Source of the DNA: Cardiocondyla obscurior
Lineage: Eukaryota; Arthropoda; Insecta; Hymenoptera; Formicidae
DNA: 64,000 nucleotides
NCBI RefSeq assembly: GCF_019399895.1
Contig: NW_027228807.1
Location: 1 to 64,000 of the forward strand
Direction of reading: 5' to 3'
Shown here: in pieces, positions 14,801-27,350 of the stretch
Numbering within the stretch: position 1 is the stretch's first letter
How the letters are laid out: the number at the start of each line of letters is the position of its first letter
Program-made: the position numbers and the translations under genes
The notes under the pieces: model-generated
Database searches by the model: none
The model's input: the letters and a program-made list of their open reading frames with translations, nothing else
What the model was told of the DNA's origin: nothing

Positions 14801-14951
14801 GTGAGCATCTGCTGACGTCACCGCACGATGATTCTTTGCCAGATTTTCAAAAATTATTTTCGTTTTTGTCAATATCTTTGCTTCTGGTGAAGGTAGAACG
14901 CTGAAAATGGTCACGTGGGCATCTGCTGACGTCACCGCACGAAGATTCGTT

Positions 14952-14961
14952 NNNNNNNNNN
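14952..14961. other. Assembly gap (10 N)
   Basis: Ten Ns replace the GCCAG part of an A-type monomer. The flanks are normal satellite, so this is a join inside the array. The true missing length is unknown and could be many monomers. Confidence 0.95.
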
Positions 14962-15284
14962 AGATTAAAAAAAAATTTTTTTTCGTTTTTTGTCAATATC
15001 TCTGCCTTTGGTGAAGGTAAAACGCTGAAAATTATCACGTGGGCATTTGCTGACGTCACAGCACAATGATACGTTGCCAGATTAAAAAAAAATTTGTTTT
15101 TATTTTTTGTCAATATTTCTGCTTCTGGTAAAGGTAGAACGCTGAAAATGGTCACGTTGGCATTTGCTGACGTCACCGCACAATGTACGTTGACAGATTT
15201 TCAAATTTTTTTTGATTTTGTCAATATCTTTGCTTTTGGTGAAAGTAGAACGCTGAAAATTGTCACGTGGCATCTGCTGACGTC

Positions 15285-15780
15285 ACCGCACGACGTCACG
15301 TGATCAGATTTTCAAAATTTTTTTTTTTTTTTTTGTCAATATCTCGGCTCCTGGAAAGGGTAGGACGCTGAAAATAATCACGTGGGCATCTGCTGACTTC
15401 ACCGCACGACATCACGTGATCAATTTTCAAAAATTTTTTTCGTTTTTGTCAATATCTTCGCCCCTGAAGAAAGTAGGACGCTAAAAATGGTCACGTAGGC
15501 ATCTGCTGACGTCACCGCACGACGTAAAGTGGTCAGATTTTCAAAATTTTTTTTTCGTTTTTCGTCAATATCTTCGCCCCTGAAGGTAGAACGAAAATGG
15601 TCACGTGAGTGCTCTGCGTCGTCCGCACGACGTCACGTTGTCAAATTTTCAAAATTTTTTTTCGTTTTTCGTCAATATCTTCGCCCCTGGAGGAAGTAAA
15701 ACGCTAAAAATGGTCACGTGGGCATCTGCTGACGTCACCGCACGATGTAACGTGGTCAGATTTAAAAGAATTTTTTTTTC
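15285..15780 (+). repeat. B-type four-monomer cassette, copy 1
   Basis: A block of about four B-like monomers inside A-type sequence. Diagnostic variants in order are GGCTCCTGGAAAGGGTAGGA, CTGACTTCACCGCACGACAT with CACGTGATCA, CGACGTAAAGTGGTCA, and CGATGTAACGTGGTCAGATT. The same order occurs at 18.30, 20.81 and 22.19 kb. Confidence 0.75.
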
Positions 15781-18295
15781 GTTTTTTGTCAATATCTCTG
15801 CTTCTGGTGAAAGTAGAACGCTGAAAATGGTCACGTGGGCATCTGCTGACGTCACCTCACGAAGATTTGTTGCCAAATTTTCAAAATATTTTTTTTCGTT
15901 TTTTGTCAATATCTCTGCTTCTAATGGAGATAGAACGCTGAAAATTGATACGGGCTTGCTGACGTCACCGCATGATGATTTTTTGCCAGATTTTCAAAAA
16001 TTTTTTTTTCATTTTTTGTCAATATTTCTGCTTCTGGTGAAGGTAGAACGCTGAAAATGGTCAAATGAGCATCTGCTAACGTCACCGCACAATTATACGT
16101 TGACAAATTTTCAAGAATTTTTTTTTCGTTTTTTGTCAATATCTCTGCCTCTGGTGGAGGTAGAACGCTGAAAATTGATACGTGGGCATCTGCTGACGTC
16201 ACCGCACGATGATTCTTTGCCAGATTTAAAAAATTTTTTTTTGGTTTTTTGTCAATATCTCTGCTTCTGGTGAAGGTAGAACGCTGAAAATGGTCAAATG
16301 AGCATCTGCTAACGTCACCGCACAATGATACGTTGCTAAATTTTGAAAAATTTTTTTTTTGTTTTTTGTCAATATCTCTGCCTCTGGTGAAGGTAGAACG
16401 CTGAAAATGGTCACGTGGGCATCTGCTGACGTCACCGCACGATGCTACGTTGTTAAATTTTCAAAATTTATTTTTTTGTTTTTGTCAATATTTTTGCTCT
16501 TGGTGAAGGTAAAACGCTGAAAATTATCACGTGGGCATTTGCTGACGTCACAGCACAATGATACGTTGCCAGAAAAAAAAAAAATTTGTTTTTGTTTTTT
16601 GTCAATATTTTTGCTTCTGGTGAAGGTAGAACGCTGAAAATGGTCACGTGGGCATCTGCTGTCGTCACCACACGAAGATTCGTTGCCAGATTAAAAATAA
16701 ATTTTTTTTCGTTTTTTGTCAATATCTCTGCCTCTGGTGAAGGTAGAACGCTGAAAATTGTTACGTTGGCATATGCTGACGTCACCGCACGATGATTCTT
16801 TGCCAAATTTTCAAAAATTCTATTTTTGTTTTTTGTCAATATCTCTGCTTCTGGTGAAGGTAGATCGCTGAAAATGGTCACGTGGGCATCGGCTGACGTC
16901 ACCGCACGATGTTACGTTGTTAAAACTTCAAAAATTTATTTTTTGTTTTTTGTCAATATTCTTTGCTTGGTAAAAATAGAACGCTGAAAATGGTCACGTG
17001 GGCATCTGCTGTCGTCACCACACGAAGATTCGTTGCCAGATTAAAAATAAATTTTTTTTCGTTTTTTGTCAATATTCTGCTTCTGGTGAAGGTAGAACGC
17101 TGAAAATGGTCACGTGAGCATCTGCTGACGTCACCGCACAATGATACGTTGCTAAATTTTGAAAATTTTTTTTTTTTTGTCAATATCTCTGCCTCTGGTG
17201 AAGGTAGAACGCTGAAAATGGTCACGTGGGCATCTGCTGACGTCACCGCACAATGATACGTTGCCAGATTTTCAAAAAATTTTTTTTTGTTTTTTGTTAA
17301 TGTTGTTGCCTCTGGTGGAAATAGAACGCTGAAAATAATCACGTGGGCATTTGCTGACGTCACCGCACGATGATTCGTTGCCAGAAAAAAATTTTTTTTG
17401 TTTTTTGTCAATATCTCTGCTTCTGGTGAAGGTAGAACGCTGAAAATGGTCACGTGGGCATTTGCTGACGTCACCGCACGAAGATTCGTTGCCAGATTAA
17501 AAAAATTTTTTTCGTTTTTGTCAATATTCTGCTTCTGGTGAAAGTAGAACGCTGAAAATTGTTACGTGCTGACGTCACCGCACGATGATTCTTTGCCAGA
17601 TTTTCAAAATTTTTTTGGTTTTTTGTCAATATCTCTTTTTCTGGTGAAGGTAGAACGCTGAAAATGGTCAAATGGGCATCTGCTGACGTCACCGCACAAT
17701 GATACGTTGCTAAATTTTAAAAATTTTTTTGTTTTTTGTCAATATTTTTGCTTCTGGTGAAGGTAGAACGCTGAAAATGGTCACGTGGGCATCTGCTGAC
17801 GTCACCGCACGAATGATTCGTTGCCAGATTTAAAAAAATTTTTTTTTTTTTTTTGTCAATATCTCTGCCTCTGGTGAAGGTAGAACGCTGAAAATTGATA
17901 TATTTCTGGTGAAGGTAGAACGCTGAAAATAGTCACGTTGGCATTTGCTGACGTACCGCACAATGATACGTTGACAAATTTTCAAAAATTTTTTTGATTT
18001 TTGTCAATATCTTTGCTTTGGTGAAGGTAGAACGCTGAAAATAGTCACGTTGGCATTTGCTGACGTCACCGCACGATGATTTTTTGCCAGATTTTCAAAA
18101 ATTTTTTTTTATTTTTTGTCAATATCTCTGCTTCTGGTGAAGGTAGAACGCTGAAAATGGTCACGTTGGCATTTGCTGACGTCACCGCACAATGTACGTT
18201 GACAAATTTCAAAAATTTTTTTGATTTTGTCAATATCTTTGCTTTTGGTGAAAGTAGAACGCTGAAAATTGTTACGTGGGCAACTGCTGACGTCA

Positions 18296-18780
18296 CCGCA
18301 CGACGTCACGATCAGATTTTCAAAATTTTCTCCTGGAAAGGGTAGGACGCTGAAAATAATTACGTGGGCATCTGCTGACTTCACCGCACGACATCACGTG
18401 ATCAAATTTTCAAAAATTTTTTTTTCGTTTTTCGTCAATATCTTCGCCCCTGAAAAAAGTAGGACGCTAAAAATGGTCACGTAGGCGTCTGCTGACGTCA
18501 CCGCACGACGTAAAGTGGTCATATTTTCAAAATTTTTTATTTCGTTTTTTGTCAATATTTTCGCCCCTGAAGGGAGTAAGTCGCTAAAAATGGTCACGTG
18601 AGCATCTGCTGACGTCACCGCACGACGTCACGTAGTCAAATTTTCAAAAATTTCTTTTTCGTTTTTCGTCAATATCTTCGCCCCTGGAGGAAGTAAAACG
18701 CTAAAAATGGTTACGTGGGCATCTGCTGACGTCACCGCACGATGTAACGTGGTCAGATTTTAAAAAATTTTTTTTTCGTT
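18296..18780 (+). repeat. B-type four-monomer cassette, copy 2
   Basis: Carries the same ordered variants as the block at 15.29 kb, including CTGACTTCACCGCACGACAT near 18,375 and CGATGTAACGTGGTCAGATT near 18,740. The first monomer is shortened. Confidence 0.75.
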
Positions 18781-20809
18781 TTTTGTCAATATCTTGCTTT
18801 GGTAGAAGTAGAACGCTGAAAATTGTTACGTGGGCATCTGCTGACGTCACCGCACAATGATACGTTGCCAGATTTTCAAAAAATTATTTTTTGTATTTTG
18901 TCAATATCTCTGCTTCTGGTGAAGGTAGAACGCTGAAAATGGTCACGTTGGCATTTGCTGACGTAACGCACAGATTATACGTTGCCAAATTTTCAAAAAT
19001 TTTTTTTCGTTTTTTGTCAATATCTCTGCCTCTGGTGGAGGTAGAACGCTGAAAATTGATACGTGGGCATCTGCTGACGTCACCGCACGATGATTCTTTG
19101 CCAGATTTTCAAAAATTTGTTTTTGTTTTTTGTCAATATTTTTGCTTCTGGTGAAGGTAGAACGCTGAAAATGGTCACGTGGGCATCTGCTGTCGTCACC
19201 GCACGAAGATTCGTTGCCAGATTAAAAAAAAATTTTTTTTCGTTTTTTGTCAATATCTCTGCCTCTGGTGAAGGTAGAACGCTGAAAATTGTTACGTTGG
19301 CATATGCTGACGTCACCGCACGATGATTTTTTGCCAAATTTTCAAAATTTTTTTTGTTTTTTGTCAATATCTCTGCTTCTGGTGAAGGTAGAACGCTGAA
19401 AATGGTCACGTGGGCATCTGCTGACGTCACCGCACGATGCTACGTTGTTAAAACTTCAAAAATTTATTTTTTGTTTTTTGTTAATATTTTTGCTCTTGGT
19501 AAAAATAAAACGCTGAAAATGGTCACGTGGGCATTTGCTGACGTCACCGCACGAAGATTCTTTGCCAGATTAAAAAAAAATTTTTTTTTGTCTTTTGTCA
19601 ATATCTCTGCTTCTGGTGGAGGTAGAACGCTGAAAATGGTCACGTGGGCATCTGCTGACGTCACCGCACGAAGATTTGTTGCCAAATTTTCAAAAATTTT
19701 TTTTTCGTTTTTTGTCAATATCTCTGCTTCTGGTGAAGGTAGAACGCTGAAAATTGTTACGTGGGCATTTGCTGACGTCACCGCACGATGATTTTTTGCC
19801 AGATTTTCAAAAATTTTTTTTTATTTTTTGTCAATATTTCTGCTTCTGGTGAAAATAGAACGCTGAAAATGGTCACGTTGGCATTTGCTGACGTCACCGC
19901 ACGATGATTCTTTGCCAGATTTTCAAAATTTTTTTGTTTTTTGTCAATATCTCTTTCTGGTGAAGGTAGAACGCTGAAAATGGTCACGTGGGCATCTGCT
20001 GACGTCACCGCACAATGATACGTTGCTAAATTTTGAAAAATTTTTTTTTGTTTTTTGTCAATATTTTTGCTTCTGGTGAAGGTAGAACGCTGAAAATGGT
20101 CACGTGGGCATCTGCTGTCGTCACCGCACGAATATTCGTTGCCAGATTTAAAAAAATTTTTTTTTTTTTTGTCAATATCTCTGCTTCTGGTGAAGGTAAA
20201 CGCTGAAAATTGATACGTGGGCATCTGCTGACGTCACCGCACGATGATTTTTTGCCAGATTTTCAAAAATTTTTTTTTGTTTTTTGTCAATATCTCTGCC
20301 TCTGGTGGAGGTAGAATGCTGAAAATAGTCACGTTGGCATTTGCTGACGTAACGCACAATGATACGTTGACAAATTTTCAAAAATTTTTTGTTTGTTTTT
20401 TGTCAATATCTTTGCTTTTGGTGAAAGTAGAACGCTGAAAATTGTTACGTGGGCAACTGCTGACGTCACCGCACGATGATTTTGCCAGATTTTCAAAATT
20501 TTTTATTTTTGTCAATATTTTTGCTTCTGGTGAAGGTAGAACGCTGAAAATAGTCACGTTGGCATTTGCTGACGTCACCGCACGATGATTTTTTGCCAGA
20601 TTTTCAAAAATTTTTTTTTATTTTTTGTCAATATCTCTGCTTCTGGTGAAGGTAGAACGCTGAAAATGGTCACGTTGGCATTTGCTGACGTCACCGCACA
20701 ATGTACGTTGACAAATTTTCAAAATTTTTTTTTTTGATTTTGTCAATATCTTTGCTTTTGGTGAAAGTAGAACGCTGAAAATTGTTACGTGGGCAACTGC
20801 TGACGTCAC

Positions 20810-21225
20810 CGCACGACGTCACGTGATCAGATTTTCAAAAATTTTTTTTTCGTTTTTCGTCATTATCTCGGCTCCTGGAAAGGGTAGGACGCTGAAAATG
20901 GTTACGTGGGCATCTGCTGACGTCACCGCACGACATCACGTGATCAAATTTTCAAAAATTTTTTTCGTTTTTCGTCAATATCTTCGCCCCTGAAGAAAGT
21001 AGGACGCTAAAAATGGTCACGTAGGCGTCTGCTGTCGTCACCGCACGACGTAAAGTGGTCATATTTTCAAAATTTTTTTTTTCGTTTTTTGTCAATATCT
21101 TCGCCCCTGAAGGGAGTAAGTCGCTAAAAATGGTCACGTGAGCATCTGCTGACGTCACCGCACGACGTCACGTAGTCAAATTTTCAAAAATTTCTTTTTC
21201 GTTTTTCGTCAATATCTTTGCTTTT
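20810..21225 (+). repeat. B-type cassette, copy 3
   Basis: Has GGCTCCTGGAAAGGGTAGGA, CGACATCACGTGATCA and CGACGTAAAGTGGTCA in the same order as the other copies. The CTGACTTCACC variant is CTGACGTCACC here, and the final CGATGTAACG monomer is absent. Confidence 0.7.
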
Positions 21226-22040
21226 GGTAGAAGTAGAACGCTGAAAATTGTTACGTGGGCATCTGCTGACGTCACCGCACAATGATACGTTGCCAGATTT
21301 TCAAAAAATTATTTTTTGTATTTTGTCAATATCTCTGCTTCTGGTGAAGGTAGAACGCTGAAAATGGTCACGTTGGCATCTGCTGACGTCACCTCACGAA
21401 GATTTGTTGCCAAATTTTCAAAATATTTTTTTTCGTTTTTTGTCAATATCTCTGCTTCTAATGGAGATAGAACGCTGAAAATTGATACGTGGGCTTTGCT
21501 GACGTCACCGCATGATGATTTTTTGCCAGATTTTCAAAAATTTTTTTTTCATTTTTTGTCAATATTTCTGCTTCTGGTGAAGGTAGAACGCTGAAAATGG
21601 TCACGTTGGCATTTGCTGACGTAACGCACAATTATACGTTGACAAATTTTCAAAAATTTTTTTTTCGTTTTTTGTCAATATCTCTGCCTCTGGTGGAGGT
21701 AGAACGCTGAAAATTGATACGTGGGCATCTGCTGACGTCACCGCACGATGATTCTTTGCTAGATTTTCAAAAATTTTTTTTTGGTTTTTTGTCAATATCT
21801 CTGCTTCTGGTGAAGGTAGAACGCTGAAAATGGTCAAATGAGCATCTGCTAACGTCACCGCACAATGATACGTTGCTAAATTTTGAAGAATTTTTTTTTG
21901 TTTTTTGTCAATATCTCTGCCTCTGGTGGAGGTAGAACGCTGAAAATTGATACGTGGGCATCTGCTGACGTCACCGCACGATGATTTTTTGCCAGATTTT
22001 CAAAAATATTTTTTTCATTTTTTGTCAATATCTCTGCTTC

Positions 22041-22041
22041 N
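22041..22041. other. Single ambiguous base with a shortened monomer
   Basis: One N sits where about 23 bp of the usual segment between CTGCTTC and AAATGGTCACG is missing. This suggests a forced join between two sequences rather than one miscalled base. Confidence 0.85.
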
Positions 22042-22189
22042 AAATGGTCACGTTGGCATTTGCTGACGTCACCGCACAATGATACGTTGACAGATTTTCA
22101 AAAATTTTTTTTTGATTTTTGTCAATATCTCTGCTTCTGGTGAAAGTAGAACGCTGAAAATTGTTACGTGGGCAACTGCTGACGTCACC

Positions 22190-22680
22190 GCACGACGTCA
22201 CGCGGATCAGATTTTCAAAATTTTTGTTTTCGTCATTATCTCGGCTCCTGGAAAGGGTAGGACGCTGAAAATAATTACGTGGGCATCTGCTGACTTCACC
22301 GCACGACATCACGTGATCAAATTTTCAAAAATTTTTTTTTCGTTTTTCGTCAATATCTTCGCCCCTGAAGAAAGTAGGACGCTAAAAATGGTCACGTAGG
22401 CGTCTGCTGACGTCACCGCTCGACGTAAAGTGGTCATATTTTCAAAATTTTTTTTTCGTTTTTCGTCAATATTCCCTGAAGGGAGTAAGTCGCTAAAAAT
22501 GGTCACGTGAGCATCTGCTGACGTCACCGCACGACGTCACGTAGTCAAATTTTCAAAAATTTTTTTTTCGTTTTTCGTCAATATCTTCGCCCCTGGAGGA
22601 AGTAAACGCTAAAATGGTCGGGCATCTGCTGACGTCACCGCACGATGTAACGTGGTCAGATTTTAAAAATTTTTTTTGTT
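22190..22680 (+). repeat. B-type four-monomer cassette, copy 4
   Basis: All diagnostic variants are present, with many small deletions, for example near 22,200-22,240, 22,465-22,490 and 22,600-22,625. Confidence 0.72.
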
Positions 22681-25600
22681 TTTTGTCAATATCTTTGCTT
22701 TTGGTAAAAGTAGAACGCTGAAAATTGTCACGTGGCATCTGCTGACGTCACCGCACAATGATACGTTGCCAGATTTTCAAAAATTATTTTTTGTTTTTGT
22801 CAATATCTCTGCTTCTGGTGAAGGTAGAACGCTGAAAATGGTCACGTGGGCATCTGCTGACGTCACCGCACGATGATTTGTTGCCAAATTTTCAAAATAT
22901 TTTTTTGTTTTTTGTCAATATCTCTGCTTCTGGTGGAGGTAGAACGCTGAAAATTGATACGTGGGCATTTGCTGACGTCACCGCACGATGATTTTTGCCA
23001 GATTTTCAAAAAATTTTTTTCGTTTTTTGTCAATATTTCTGCTTCTGGTGAAGGTAGAACGCTGAAAATGGTCACGTGGGCATCTGCTGACGTCACCGCA
23101 CAATGATACGTTGACAAATTTTCAAAAATTTTTTCGTTTTTTGTCAATATCTCTTCTGGTGGAGGTAGAACGCTGAAAATTGATACGTGGGCATCTGCTG
23201 ACGTCACCGCACGATGATTTTTGCCAGATTTTCAAAATTTTTTTTGTTTTTTGTCAATATCTCTGCTTCTGGTGAAGGTAGAACGCTGAAAATGGTCACG
23301 TGGGCATCTGCTGACGTCACCGCACAATGATACGTTGCTAAATTTGAAAAATTTTTTTTTGTTTTTGTCAATATCTCTGCCTCTGGTGAAGGTAGAACGC
23401 TGAAAATTGATCACGTGGGCATCTGCTGACGTCACCGCACGATGATTTTTGCCAAATTTTCAAAATTTTTTTTTTTTTTGTCAATATTTCTGCTTCTGGT
23501 GAAGGTAGAACGCTGAAAATGGTCACGTGGGCATCTGCTGACGTCACCGCACGATGATACGTTGTTAAATTTTCAAAATTTATTTTTTGTTTTTTGTCAA
23601 TATTTTTGCTCTGGTGAAGGTAGAACGCTGAAAATGGTCACGTGGGCATTTGCTGACGTCACCGCACAATGATACGTTGCCAGATTAAAAAAAATTTTTT
23701 TTTGTTTTTTGTCAATATCTCTGCTTCTGGTGAAGGTAGAACGCTGAAAATGGTCACGTAGGCATTTGCTGACGTCACCGCATGATTCGTTGCCAAATTT
23801 TCAAAATTTTTTTTGTTTTTTGTCAATATTTCTGCTTCTGGTGAAGGTAGAACGCTGAAAATGGTCACGTGGGCATTTGCTGACGTCACCGCACAATGAT
23901 ACGTTGCCAGATTTTCAAAAAATTTTTTCTTTGTTTTTTGTCAATATCTCTGCTTCTGGAAAAGGTAGAACGCTGAAAATGGTCACGTGGGCATCTGCTG
24001 ACGTCACCGCACGATGATACGTTGCCAGATTTTCAAAAATTTTTTTGTTTTTGTCAATATTCTGCCCCTGGTGAAGGTAGAACGCTGAAAATGGTCACGG
24101 GCATCTGCTGACGTCACCGCACGATGTACGTTGCCAAATTTTCAAAATTTTTTTTGTTTTTCGTCAATATTCCTGTTCTGGTGGAGTAGAACGCTGAAAA
24201 TTGTCACGTGGGCATCTGCTGACGTCACCGCACGATGTCACGTTGCCAGATTTTCAAAAATTTTTTCGTTTTTTGTCAATATCTTGCTTCTGGTGAAAGT
24301 AGAACGCTGAAAATGGTCACGTATCTGCTGACGTCACCGCACGACGTCACGTTGCCAGATTTTCAAAATTTTTTTTTGTTTTTGTCAATATCTTCTGCCC
24401 CTAAAGGGGTAGAACGCTGAAAATGGTCACGTGGGCATCTGCTGACGTCACCGCACGATGATACGTTGCCAGATTTTCAAAAATTTTTTTTTCGTTTTTT
24501 GTCAATATCTCTTCGCTTCTGGTGAGGTAGAACGCTGAAAATGGTCAAATGAGCATCTGCTGACGTCACCGCACAATGATACGTTGCTAAATTTTGAAAA
24601 ATTTTTTTGTTTTTTGTCAATATTTTTGCTTCTGGTGAAGGTAGAACGCTGAAAATGGTCACGTGGGCATCTGCTGTCGTCACCGCACGAATATTCGTTG
24701 CCAGATTTAAAATAAATTTTTTTTTGTTTTTTGTCAATATCTCTGCCTCTGGTGAAGGTAGAACGCTGAAAATAGTCACGTGGGCATTTGCTGACGTCAC
24801 CGCACGATGATTTTTTGCCAGATTTTCAAAATTTTTTTGTTTTTTGTCAATATTCTGCTTCTGGTGAAGGTAGAACGCTGAAAATGGTCACGTGGGCATC
24901 TGCTGACGTCACCGCACGAATATCGTTGCCAGATTTAAAAAAATTTTTTTGTTTTTGTCAATATCTCTGCCTCTGGTGAAAGTAGAACGCTGAAAATTGA
25001 TACGTGGGCATTTGCTGACGTCACCGCACGATGATTTTTTGCCAGATTTTCAAAAAATTTTTTTTCGTTTTTTGTCAATATCTCTGCTTCTGGTGAAGGT
25101 AGAACGCTGAAAATAGTCACGTGGGCATTTGCTGACGTCACCGCACAATGATACGTTGACAAATTTTCAAAAATTTTTTTTTGTTTTTGTCAATATCTTT
25201 GCTTTTGGTGAAAGTAGAACGCTGAAAATTGTTACGTGGGCAACTGCTGACGTCACCGCACGATGATTTTTTGCCAGATTTTCAAAAATTTTTTTTGTTT
25301 TTTGTCAATATCTTTGCCTCTGGTGGGTAGAACGCTGAAAATGGTCACGTGAGCATCTGCTGACGTCACCGCACAATGATAAATTTTCAAAAATTTTTTC
25401 GTTTTTTGTCAATATCTTTGCCTCTGGTGAAGGTAGAACGCTGAAAATAGTCACGTGGGCATTTGCTGACGTCACCGCACAATGTACGTTGACAAATTTT
25501 CAAAAATTTTTTTTTTGATTTTTGTCAATATCTTTGTTTTTGGTGAAAGTAGAACGCTGAAAATTGTTACGTGGGCTCTGCTGACGTCACCGCACGATAA

Positions 25601-25879
25601 TTTTTTGCCAGGTTTTCAAAATATTATTTTTTGTTTTTTGACAATATCTCTGCCTCTGGTGGAAGTAGAACGCTGAAAATGGTCACGTGGGCATCTGCTG
25701 ACGTCACCGCACGAAGATTTGTTGCCAAATTTTCAAAATATTTTTGTTTGTTTTTGTCAATATCTTTGCTTCTAATGGATAGAACGCTGAAAATTGTTAC
25801 GTGGGCAACTGCTGACGTTACCGCACGATGATACGTTGCCAGATTTTCAAAAATTTTTTTTTTTTTCGTCAATATCTTT

Positions 25880-26215
25880 GCTTCTGGAAAGAATAGAACG
25901 CTAAAAATGTTCACGTGGGCATCTGCTGACGTCACCGCACGACGTCACGTCGTCAGATTTTCAAAAATTTTTTTTTTGTTTTTCGTCAATATCTCCGCCC
26001 CTGGAGGGAGTAGGACGCTAAAAATGGTCACGTGGGCATCTGCTGACGTCACCGCACGACGTCACATGGTCAAATTTTCAAAAACCGGTTTTTTGTTTTT
26101 CGTTAATATCTCCGTTCCTGGAGGGAGTAGAACGCTAAAAATTGTCACGTGGGCATCTGCTGACGTCACCACACGACGTCATGTGGTGAGATTTTCAAAA
26201 ATTTCTGTTTCGTTT
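25880..26215 (+). repeat. B-type block with the ACCGGT variant, copy 1
   Basis: Three monomers closely match 30,540-30,890, including a unique AAAAACCGGTTTTTTG (ACCGGT at 26,084) in place of the A/T tract, then CTCCGTTCCTGGAGGGAGTA and CACCACACGACGTCATGTGG. Flanking monomers differ at both ends, so this is a short transferred or duplicated block. Confidence 0.75.
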
Positions 26216-26911
26216 TTTGTCAATATCTTTGCCTCTGGTGAAGGTAGAACGGTGAAAATGGTCAAATGAGCATCTGCTAACGTCACCGCACAATGATACG
26301 TTGCTAAATTTTGAAAAATTTTTTTTTCGTTTTTTGTCAATATCTTTGCCTCTGGTGAAGGTAGAACGCTGAAAATAGTCACGTGGGCATCTGCTGACGT
26401 CACCGCACAATGATACTTAACCAGATATTCAAAACATTTTTTTTTGTTTTTTGTCAATATTTCTGCTTCTGGTGAAAGTAGAACGCTGAAAATTGTTACG
26501 TTGGCATCTGCTGACGTCACCGCACGATGATTCTTTGCCAAATCTTCAAAAATTTTTTTTTCGTTTTTTGTCAATATCTTTGTTTCTGGTGGAGGTAGAA
26601 CGCTGAAAATTGATACGTGGGCATTTGCTGACGTCACCGCACGATGATTCTTTGCCAGATTTTCAAAAATTTTTTTTTGGTTTTTTGTCAATATCTCTGC
26701 TTCTGGTGAAGGTAGAACGCTGAAAATGATCAAATGAGCATTTGCTAACGTCACCGCACAATGATACGTTGCTAAAATTTGAAAAATTTTTTTTTTGTTT
26801 TTTGTTAATATCTCTGCCTCTGGTGGAGGTAGAACGGTGAAAATTATCACGTGGGCATTTGCTGACGTCACCGCACAATGATACGTTGCCAGATTTTCAA
26901 AAAATTATTTT

Positions 26912-27350
26912 TTGTTTTTTGTCAATATCTCTGCTTCTGGTGGAGATAGAACGCTGAAAATGGTCACGTGGGCATCTGCTGACGTCACCGCACGAAGATT
27001 TGTTGCCAAATTTTCAAAATATTTTTTTTCGTTTTTTGTCAATATCTCTGCTTCTAATGGAGATAGAACGCTGAAAATTGATACGTGGGCTTTGCTGACG
27101 TCACCGCACGATGATTTTTTGCCAGATTTTCAAAAATTTTTTTTTCATTTTTTGTCAATATCTCTACTTCTGGTGAAGGTAGAACGCTGAAAATGGTCAC
27201 GTTGGCATTTGCTGACGTCACCGCACAATGTACGTTGACAAATTTTCAAAAATTTTTTTTTTGATTTTTGTCAATATCTTTGCTTTTGGTGAAAGTAGAA
27301 CGCTGAAAATTGTAACGTGGGCAACTGCTGACGTCACCGCACGATGATTC
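26912..27350 (+). repeat. A-type multi-monomer duplication, copy 1
   Basis: Almost identical to 29,012-29,450 at an offset of 2,100 bp (about 18 monomers). Diagnostic variants in order are CTTCTAATGGAGATAGAACG, GGGCTTTGCTGACG and CAATGTACGTTGACAAATTT. More distant copies begin near 15.80 and 21.33 kb. Confidence 0.75.
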
